Source of the DNA: Intoshia linei
Lineage: Eukaryota > Orthonectida > Rhopaluridae
Assembly: GCA_001642005.1 (NCBI GenBank)
Contig: LWCA01000626.1
Coordinates: forward strand, 1 to 21,695
Length of the DNA stretch: 21,695 nt
Direction: 5' to 3'
A model generated the notes under the pieces. That model had not been told where the DNA came from. It did no database searches and saw only the letters and a program-made list of their open reading frames with translations. Of this stretch, positions 9,820 to 20,500 are shown piece by piece (position 1 is the first letter of the stretch; each line of letters begins with the position of its first letter). The position numbers and the translations under genes are program-made.

Positions 9820-11202
9820 CAGTGCGCGATACTTGAATAGGGACAAAAAGTTTTTTTAGATTACAAGAAATAAAATAGATTAAGTTAAAATAAATATAGA
9901 CACAAACATGAATTAATGATATATTGAGACAATACAATAATATTGTCGTTGCATAGCAACTTAGTTACATAATAATATGTAAAATATGAAAATAAGTGTA
10001 TTTTTACCTTGAATAGACACTTGAATAGGGACAATTATTTAAAATATTAATAATTAACAGATAAACAATGGGTCGAGGAAAAAGACTAACCAAGTTTAAA
10101 ATGTGTAAAGCTGAAAGTCTCCTCGCAACTGGAAAAAGTATTAGGTATATTGCATTTATATTAAATAGGAGTAAATCCGTAATTTTTAACTACTCAAAAT
10201 CAAAGTCTATCTACGGCAAAATAATAAAGGTAGGACAAAAATGGCAATCAGTAAGAGTGATGTTCGACGATTGTTACGCCATAGTAGTAACAATAAAGGT
10301 GAATCAGCGGCACAATTAAAGTAAAATATGAATTGAATAGCATCAAAAAGAACAATCCAACTTAATTTGAAAAAAAATGGTAGAATTAACTCCAAAAATA
10401 AAGTTTTGCCTAGGTTACTAAAACTCCATAAAGTGTGCGATTAGATTTTGCTAAAAAATATCACATGTGGTGAGAGGAATGGCGAAATGTCATCTTTTCC
10501 GTTGAAAAGAAATTTAATCTGGATGGTCCTGATGGATTGCAGTATTATTGGCATGATATTAAAAAGGATGATGCATTGTTTTCCACTCGTGCACATGGAG
10601 GCGGTTTAATAATGGGCGCGTTCGGTTATAACGGAAAGGTAAATTTAGAAGTAATTAATGGACGTTTAAATTCAAGTGGATACATAAAAATGTTAAAAAA
10701 ATCGAATCTTAAACATATCGGTTCTACAATTGGAGGATCAAGTTGGATATTTCAGCAAGATAACGCACCAATACACGTTTCCAAAATATCCAAAAGTTGG
10801 TTTGAAAATAATAATATAAATGTTCTAAATTGGCCCTCTCTATCTCCTGACCTAAACCCTATAGAGAATATATGGGGCATTCTTGCACGTCAGGTTTATA
10901 AAAATGAAAAACAATGATTCCGTACAAGACTTGAAAATAGGCATTATTTCTGCATGGAATTAAATGTTTTTCAAAGAGTAGTGAACTCTATGCTTAACAG
11001 AATGTTTGAACTAGCATAATCCAAATGGAAAAAAATACCATATTAAAGATTTTCTGAATTAACAATTTTAATGAACCACATTGTTGGCCTTAACCATCTA
11101 GTTAAATTTCAGTTTGTAAAATTAAATTATTATTATTATTTAGTTAAATATTTGTATACTTAACTGTTTTTATTTTTTTCCCTATTCAAGTGACGAGCAC
11201 AG
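9820..11202 (+). mobile_element. Degenerate Tc1 (DD34E) transposon
   Basis: A 1383-bp element between TA dinucleotides (9818-9819 and 11203-11204). The left end is CAGTGCGCGATACTTGAATA and the right end, reverse-complemented, CTGTGCTCGTCACTTGAATA: four mismatches in 20, then GGGA in both. The sequence ACTTGAATAGGGACAA of the left end (9831-9846) recurs at 10019-10034 in the same orientation, like the inner transposase-binding repeat of IR/DR-type Tc1 elements. I did not find an inner repeat on the right. The transposase is broken, so the element is inactive by itself. Confidence 0.85.
10068..11019 (+). pseudogene. Tc1 transposase pseudogene
   Basis: Begins MGRGKRLTKF, the usual start of an insect Tc1 transposase, with the helix-turn-helix SIRYIAFILNRSKSVIFNY. 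The frame shifts near 10218, where the second DNA-binding part continues as AISKSDVRRLLR. Stops or shifts follow near 10322, 10333, 10441 and 10472. The catalytic part resumes at about 10495 and is open from 10537 to 10917. The first catalytic Asp (normally in FSDEKKFN) is Val here (FSVEKKFN). The second Asp (QQDNAPIH) and the Glu (DLNPIEN) remain, with 34 residues between them, giving DD34E. A VW-type dipeptide is missing before GAF (GLIMGAF, near 10610). The tail is shifted again near 10917 and ends at TAA 11017-11019. Confidence 0.9.
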
Positions 11203-11590
11203 TATAAGTGAACAACAACATGTACTATTTTATAAGTTTATTATTATTATGAAGATTTAGTATGATCTGAATAGTCAGTACACCTGATCATCCTTGATGA
11301 AACTTGAAGGTGATTTAATAGGCGTAATAATAAAATTAAATTAAAACTAATTTACAATAAATTTAAATTTAATATTCAATGTACAATTTCTTGTATTATT
11401 ACTAGCTAAATTATAAAACTACAAATACAATTATTGCTATCATAAATCTTTAACGACAAAGATGTGTAAAATTTGATTTGTAATTTAAAATTAAATGTAG
11501 ATTTATGACTCAAACATGTGTTATAAACGAATATAAACTGATCCAATAATCAATAATATATAATATTTTAAAAATTAATATAATTTTATT
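11203..11590. other. Intergenic region upstream of the flytrap-like gene
   Basis: AT-rich sequence between the Tc1 element and the start codon at 11591. It should contain the promoter and 5' leader of the downstream gene. TATA-like strings (for example TATATAATAT near 11557) are present but not distinguishable from background. No other feature is seen. Confidence 0.4.
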
Positions 11591-14500
11591 ATGGAAATTT
11601 ATATTTTTATAAACATTATATTTGCAGTAGTTTGGAGCGAGTGCCCTAAATCAAGAATTGTATCTGTTGAACAACACGATGCGAATTATTTTGCCATTGT
11701 TCAATTTCCATTTACAACAAATAAATCGAATATTGAAATAACTGGTTATAAATTATATTTTAAATAAAAATATAAAAAGTTTAGTGTGTATTTGGTAGAT
11801 TTTGTTTATTTACATTTTTTTGTATTCATTTATCAATTTTATTTAGAAAAGTCAAATATTATGTATGAATCATTAAAATGGACACTGTATTTGTTAAATT
11901 CAAAAATTGATAAATATAATAATATTACTTATTCTGATTATTATATTCCTGGAATTAAATTAGGTAAATGTATAATGTAATTAGCTTGTGCGTTTAATAC
12001 AGAATATTCAGTGTATATTATACACTGTAATAACCTGATAATAACCTAACATGATGTAAAAAAACCCAACTTTTTCAAATTAGAATTTAAAATACAGTAG
12101 GACTCATTTTTTTAATTTAAACTTACATTTAAACAACAGAGGATACAGTGATCTAAAAATTTAGTTTATCAACAATTTATATTAAAATCCACTTTTACGA
12201 AATGTTAGATAAATTTTTTCATTACAGATGTAGCATCACAAACTTAATTCAAAAAATTTATTTCAACTTTTAGAAAAATCATAAAAATTTAATTATTGAA
12301 AAAACTTTCCATGTGACCCATGGGTTGTACATTTTTATATTTAGGAATTATTAAAATGAATACACATGGAAATATTACTGAAATCAAGAAAAATAATTTG
12401 GAAATTTCAGAAAACAATAAAAATGAATGTCAAATACTTGACAAAACAAAAATTATGGGTATTTAATCATTTAGAATTGGAGTCAACAGTCCAAAATCTT
12501 TCTTCATAATTATTCCTGATAATTTATAATTTTTTTTCTGGTGTAGTTATTCTTTGAAATTAGAAATTAATATAAACCAGTGATTCTTAGGGTGGGACAT
12601 ATCGTCCCTTAGAGGTCACATTCAAAATTTTAGGAGTCATAGGAAGAGAGAATCAGTATTGAGAAGCGTAGAGTAGATTTTTAAAGCACAATTATAAGCA
12701 AGAACGTTAAAAATTCATCAATAAGAGCATTGAAATAACAGCCTGAATAATAGCAGCTGAATCATGCTTCATTTCGTGTTACACAAATCTAATCTAGAGG
12801 AATCACAGAAAATTTAATTTATAACAAGGGCGCATGTTCCAAAACATTGAGAATCATTGTTTTATTCAACGATATAGTATTGTGTATATTAATTATTTAG
12901 GAATGATATTTTATGAAAATAATTTAAATACAAAAGAAATTGTAAAATTTTGTGAGTCAGCGAAATTTGCATGTTTTAATTTGAATGATTTCAATTATGA
13001 TGCAAATTATACTATATCGTTTTCACCTCAATTGGAAAATTATCTCCAGGTTAATTATTTACAATTCTTAATTGCTTATATATGGGCTTATCATAACTTT
13101 TAATAAAAAACCTTACCATTTGTTTATAATGTATTTATATAATTTCTATATTTATTGTATACCTATAGACTGAACGTAACTTCATACAGACCATTAAATT
13201 TCCTACCCAGGGTAGTTGGCGTAGCCAAATTTATGTATCCTTATATTGTAATTTATAATTTTTTATTATACACTGTATATCATATTTAATCATTCCAAAT
13301 AGGCTACACTAATGATATTAAGGAAACACAAATATAAAAAACTAAATATATTGCATCACAGAGATTCAACCGACTTGGAGGATGGAAATACTATTTTGAT
13401 TAAAAAAATAATTTATAAAGAAAGTAATATTAATGTGAATTATTCCACTTTAATTTTATTTTGTTAACATTTGTGTAAAGAATCGTAAAAAGAATTAACC
13501 TTAATTAAATATGATATACAATAATGTATATTCAGTGTCTGCTTTCGATGAGTAAAAAATATCAATTTTGTATTAGTAATCAAGGGCAGATTCAAGAGGT
13601 TAGTTAATGGGATGCGAGCGAAGCGAGCAATATATTTAACTTCTCCGAAGGAAAAAATTTTTTTAGTTTGATTTTAAAGTGTCTCTTTTAATTTCATTAA
13701 ATAATCCTAAATCAATTAGGTCCAGTCTTCTTGGATGAAGTATAGCAAATTCATTAACCAAACTTTAAATATCAAAATTATAGTCACACATCTTTTTTTT
13801 AATTTTTTTTAAAAAATTTAGGGGTGCAACTGCACCTTCTTCACCCCTTGAATCCGCCACTGGTAATTATTATTAACGGAATTAGCACTTTAGAAACTTA
13901 TTTCGGATAAATTTTACCAATATTGCAAAGCATTGTAATAAATTTAACAATGAAAATAACAAAGTTGTACTTTATAGTACATCGTTGTTGTGGTTTTTTA
14001 CTAAAATTTTGTACCAAGTGATTTTCAATTTTTTGAAAATGAGTATTTGAGAATGAAAAATTGCGTAGAAATGAAAACAAATCCGCCCATATTTCTTTAT
14101 TGAAAATGTGCAGACATTCACTGCACATTTTTGTCTGAAATTGCCGGACGATTATTTACTTTTTCATTTTTAATTTTAACCCAACATTTGAAAAATATTG
14201 GTTGATAATATATTAAAAATTATTTTTCACCGGGAGTGCGTAGATTTCTGGGGTTGAAATTTTGCATTTATATTAACTGGAATAAGCTCTATCAGAATAA
14301 TTTTTTTTTAATTTTTGAACCGTTAATTATTTCAAATTTTTTGTTTTAATAAAATAGTTTCGAAATAAAAAACAATGAATACTAAATTGCTTTTTTGACC
14401 GTGAACGCGTTACTTTTTCAGATTGAAATTGTTTTGTGTGTGTTAACTGGATATAACTGTGTCATCTTTAAATTTTTTTTAACTTCTAGGGTTGTTTTCA

Positions 14501-17500
14501 TTTAAAAAAAAAGGTAATCTAGGTTTTTGACGGTGAAAATTATCTTTTTTGAGGTTATCAATTATGATAATCCTCATGAATTTAAGTAATAACAAAATAA
14601 TTTATATTGTATAAAATTCTAGGACATTCTTAATTTATACAAAAAAGGGTAATTTGTGGTTTTGGCCATGAAGATATAAGATTTTAAAATTAAAAATTAT
14701 CATAATATTGATGAATTTAAACGTGATATCAGAATATGTATTTTTGTATATTTCTAGGACGGGTTTGAATATAAAAAAAAGGACAATTAGGGTTTTTGAC
14801 CTTGAAGGACTCAATTTCTGAATATGATATTTGCGCTATAACCACATTTTCGAAAAACTGTAATAGTAATATGGAATTTTTAAAACTGGAATCCTATTAC
14901 TTTCTTAAATAAATGAAATCAAACAGACAAACAGACATTCATTTTTTCAATAATTCAGTAAGGCAGTGCTTTCCAACCGGTGTGTCGCCAATTATCTCCA
15001 GATGTGTCACCAAACTTTTTAAAATTTATTTTTTAAAATTTTTGGTTCTAAATAGCATCAATAAGATTTTCAAATGAAAATAAAATTTTTTCATAACTAA
15101 AATAAAGTTATTTTTCACTAAATTTGATTAAATTCATCACCAAAATGATTATTTTACAGTCAAAATCAATATATAAAGCATCAAATTAGTCATCAAATAC
15201 ATCTTTTCATATCGTTTTTGAAATAATGAAAAATTAATTTAAATCTCGTTTATACAAATTTAATTTTTTTTAATAACATTACATATATAATTATTTTTAA
15301 TCTATAGTGGCGCAGTAATTTTATATTTATTTTGAGATTATTATTAGAAAAAATTTCGTTTCAACGAATCAATAGTATATTTTTAGATTGGTGTGTCGCA
15401 AAAAGTTATTTAGATTGAAATGTTTGTTGCCAACCAAAATGGGTTGGAAAGCACTGCAGTAAGGTATCAAATTCTAAACATCTCGATCGATATTTAGCTT
15501 TAATTTACATTTCATCTAAAATTCAGTTGAGTAATATTAATTAAAATGTGAAAGGGTTAATAATTAATTTGAAATTATATTTATATTTATTATTTAAATT
15601 TTAAAATAATGACCATAAATACTTATTGTATCGTAAAAAAGTATTGGTAAAGTTCCAAATACGTAAACATTTTTTTAGTGTCTAGAATCTAGACTCTAGA
15701 CTTGACTTTTCACTATAAAATATTTTGTTTGAATTAAAATTTAGATATTGAAATTTCAAATTACATTGAAATAGATGACGTGAATTATATATTGGATACA
15801 ATTGAATACATAAAAAATAATAAAGATAAATTTTTTATCAAATTAATAAACATGGATAATATTGATAACATTACCATAAAACTAGACATTGAAAATTTAA
15901 AATTAGCAATATCACTAAACAACATTGGTTATTTAATAAAAAACCAAAAAGATGAAACACCAATATTATTTATAGGAGAAAAAAAAGCATTGATAAACAT
16001 GTTAAACATATTATCAAACATTTTCAACATAATTGGAGGTTCTCACGGAATCAAAAATGATGAAGAATTGATAAAAAAATATAAAATAATACATATTCCA
16101 TTAACATTAAATTATGACATTAATACAAACACAAAAATACCATTGAAAACGTTAAAACAATTGGAAATTGATTCAAATTCATATTCAAATTTAATGAAAA
16201 TAAAATACAACTATGACATATTAACAATATTTCCATTAATAAAATCATTTCCCTCGTTCAACAAAAATTGGAATTTAAATTATATGAATCTTGTCATGAA
16301 TCCAAGTAAAAACTTGATTGACACAATATTGAAAGAATCTGAATATTTATTTAATTTTGACAATGTAAATTTAAAAATTTTTACAAACTATACAAATTTA
16401 TCTACACACGATAAATTCAAGTTTAAAATGTTGGTGTACAAATACTGTATTCTACCAAATTGCAAAGTTGAATCAAACATAATGATCGAAAGAGCTATTT
16501 CATCTCTAATGACATTATCAAAAGCTTTATTGTTTGCATATCAAGATTTATGCATCAATAAAATAATTCACGATAATGCACCCCTAATAAGTTATTTAGA
16601 TCAAATATTCGATAAATATAGTATTAATAAAGAAAGAATAGAAATTGGAAATGATTTAAATTTAATGAATCTATTTGATTTCGATTTTGCATATGAAAAA
16701 ATATCAAATATTTATCAATGTAACCAAAAATTGAATATGCAGACATTTTTATTTCATAAATACATTTCACAAATGCACTTTTCATTTGGAACATATGAAC
16801 GAGTTTATTATTCAAATTTTTTTACTAGTGCAGTCATTTCTTCAAATCAAAAATTTAAATTTCCAAATTATAATAATCATCGATTTAAATACATGAAATT
16901 TAATTTGTATTTTTATAGCATGTTGGAAGAATATTTTAATCAAAAAATATCAAACCATACTCATAAATTAATTATTAATCATTTGAATAAAAGATTCAAG
17001 GAATATCAATATGATAAAAAAGAATCGGTGGATAATGTTATAAAATTTAATGATACTTTTTTCAATTATCAACTCAAAATATTTTTAAAATATTTTTATT
17101 CTCTTCAAATTTATGTTGAAAATTTACAAAATCAATTTTTTACGTTTTGGTTTGGTATTATTCATTATTCTTTCAACTATTCAAGTGATATCAATTTGGT
17201 TCAAAATTTTACTTCATTGGATTATGATTTTGAAAAGGTATGTTTTATTCATTTTTTTTTAATTTTTAATTAACTCATGAGTCATGTAGACTAAAAAAAG
17301 CACTTTTGAATAGATAAAACGAGTAGAAAAATAATAAAATGTATCATACTCATTTTAATGATAAAATATATAGCTAAGTGCATTAGATTTATGACATAAT
17401 CGTGCTAAAACTGTATTTTTGATATTTTAATTGTATCTGAATATGTTAAAAATCATTCATATTTGAAAAAAATCTCATGCATTTAATTTCGAGCATCGAT

Positions 17501-20500
17501 AAAATAAAAAGAGCAATAATAAAATGTTATAGTTTTAACTTATATAATGCTCTACGCGATTTTTGTTTGTGTGTGTGTTCCACTTTATTAAAATAACTAC
17601 CAGTTTTAGAATTTTATAAAGACCACATTTCATATACGTTTTTTGCGGGAAGTATAATAAGATAAATTTCAACCTCCCAAACTGACATCTTACCGGTCAA
17701 AAATCCCAATTGTCGATCTTTTTGAAAATCAAACGAATTGGAGAATTTAAAAAATTATATACGCTGATACCGATTTTAAAATCATAAACATTATCATAAA
17801 TTTAAATTTAAAAAAAATTATATCTTTCAAAGCCAAAACCACAAATTACCCTTCTTTTTTTAATGAAAACAGTTAGAATTTAAAAAAATTTTCAATCCGA
17901 ATAAGTGACAACTTCACGGTCAAAAAACATTTTAGTATTCATATATTTTTTTTCGAAATATTTTATTAAAACAAAAAATGTTGAATAATTTACAGGTCCG
18001 AAAATTAAAAAAAAAAATTATTCTGATAGAACTTATTCCAGTTGATATAAATACGAAAATTAAAAAAAAATTCTTCTGATAGAGCTTATTCCAGTTAATA
18101 TATATACAAAATTTTAACCTCAGAAATCTACGCATTCCCGGTGAAAAATAATTTTTAATATATTATCAACCAATATTTTTCAAATATTTCGATTAAAATA
18201 TTAATTGAAAATGTAAATATTGATCTTACAATTTCAAAAAAAATGTGCAGTGAACGTCTACACATTTCCAATAATGAAATATGGGTAAAAATCTATATAA
18301 TTCATTCTTTCGCAATTTTTAAATTTCAAATTCTCATTTTCAAATCATTTTTAATAAAATTTAAATAGAAACTACAACAAAACTAAAATAAAATAAATGG
18401 AATTTTCCCCATAGTAATACCCTTGTTAACTGATTTTTATTTTTTAAATAAAAACCATTAAATGTTCATATTTCTTGTAAATGTGAGTTTTTGAATGATG
18501 AATGACGAAGTAATATACACAAAACATTATCAACACACAGCAGTTCACAGCAGTTTTTTTGGGTCCAAGAAAAATTATATCAATTTTAAATTATTTACAG
18601 AAATAAAATAAAGTTAAAAATGATATTTCCTCAATGATAGTAATTATTTCTAATTAACTCATATCTTTTTTAATATCTATTAAAAATTTGATAAAAAATG
18701 TAATAAATTAACTTTTAATTATTAAAAAAATTATTTTATATTTATGATAGTCATTATAAATAGATTCTAGAGTTTTAGACCTAAACTTTTTATTAACGGA
18801 ATTTTTGGTTCATACAAATTCGTTAAGAAAAAATAAATAATTCAAAATTCCGTTAGTAAGGACTTGGACTGTATTAATATATATTAATTAATTGTAAATA
18901 ATAAATAATGAATTATTACATAGATTGGCTTAGCTAATTACCAATTAAAATTGAAACTAATAAACGAAGAAAAGATGGATATATTTACAAACTATTACGA
19001 ATACATCAATAAAGGATATCTGAATGAAATTTGTATGGAAGAATGGAAAAGATGTGAAATAATTGAAAATTTAAAAAGTCTATTAAATCACGTAACAGAA
19101 AATTTTGTAATAATGTATGGAGATTATTACATTCCGATAATATTAGAAAATGAAATTACAAAAAGTAAAAAATCTTTTTATCAAAATGAATTTAAAAATT
19201 TATCATCATTTTTAAATGAATCGCCGATAACTTACAAAAATTTTGATAATATTAATGAAAAAATAGATAGAGAATTGGGAATATTTCCAGTGTCAATAAT
19301 TGGTGAATTATATGAAAAGTTAATAAATTATAATTGGATATTTAAAAATAAAGGACAGAATAAAACTATTGGTTTAATCGTTTTCATGTTGGATAAATCT
19401 GAAATTGAAATAGTTTTAAACATGTATAACAATTATCTAAATAGTATAAAAGAAAAAAAGGTATTTTCAAGAAAATGGTTATTTGTGACACGAAACATGT
19501 ACAATATGAATTTAAGTGAAATAAATTTGGAAATTTATGAACAAAAAAACATAGAATTGCAAGTATATGATATATTTAGTGGTTCATTCGTTAATTATGT
19601 CCCTTTTGAACCACCTGAACTTAAAAATGATGACTTCGATTACATTTCAAAATGGTATACTAGATTTACAACTATTTTAACAAAATTTAAAGAAACTGGT
19701 TCAATTTATATTTCTCAATATCAACACAATGTTGAAATGTCCATGTTTGATGATGTTTCATCTTTTAGTTGTGAATGGCTAAAAAATTCGATATTTAAAA
19801 ATTTGACTCAAGATTTGAATGTTTGTATTTTAGACAATATTAACACGTCAATTAACAAAATTAACTGCAATATTCAACATGTTGCAACTTTTGAAAAATC
19901 AAATTTTCACCAAAATTTGATAGATATTTTATCAAAGTATCAATCTTGTCACTCACTCAATTTGACAATTTTATATATTTTACCACAATTGAATGCAAGC
20001 ATTAATTTTAGTATGTCTAGTTTCAATTTCACCAAATATACCAATCATAGTGTGAAATTAATTCATTTTGTCTATAAGACAAAGTATTCTCAACTACAAT
20101 ATATTTTAAATATATTTAACAAATTATCACAACTCAAAAATGACCAATTAAATGGAAATCGATTTAATTCTACTGAACAAACTTTAAACAATCAACAATA
20201 TAAAAACTTTTCAATTGATAATTTGAATTATAGAAAATATATTCATTTAAATCTTCACAATTGGAATTTTAATAATTGGGTTTACAAGTACATTTCCAAT
20301 GTTGATACTCTCTATTTTCAAATGTTTACAGATAATTTTAATGTTGAATATCTATATTATATTTTTTCTGAAAATTCAACCGATTTGAACAAATCGAATG
20401 GTTCAATAAATGTACCCCATTTAAATAGTTCTAAATATCGTGATTTAAATACTTTCAATTTTCAAAATTTTCATTTATATATCACAAACTACAATAAATC

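Noticed and set aside
10207-10395. Minus strand ORF opposite the Tc1 transposase
   Set aside because: Antisense to the decayed transposase; hydrophobic low-complexity translation, no start context.
13460-13485. GTGTAAAG (around 13473) as the exon 5 donor
   Set aside because: The frame meets TAA at 13465-13467 before it; the donor GTTAAC at 13463 keeps the frame and matches the phase of exon 6.
13898-14128. Minus strand ORF of 76 codons
   Set aside because: It overlaps the start of repeat copy 5; the equivalent region of copy 6 does not keep the frame open.
15780-15782. GTG as start codon of a separate gene; likewise TTG at 18951
   Set aside because: Both frames are open upstream to good splice acceptors (15744 and 18923) and join in phase to earlier exons; non-ATG starts are not needed.
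16624-16815. Minus strand ORF within exon 6
   Set aside because: Antisense shadow of the well-supported + strand exon.
17932-18135. Minus strand ORF sharing the peptide FVFISTGISSIRII with the + strand ORF at 21349-21537
   Set aside because: The shared peptide comes from the shared repeat DNA (copies 6 and 7). In copies 2 and 5 the same segment is interrupted or shifted, so there is no sign of selection on the protein.
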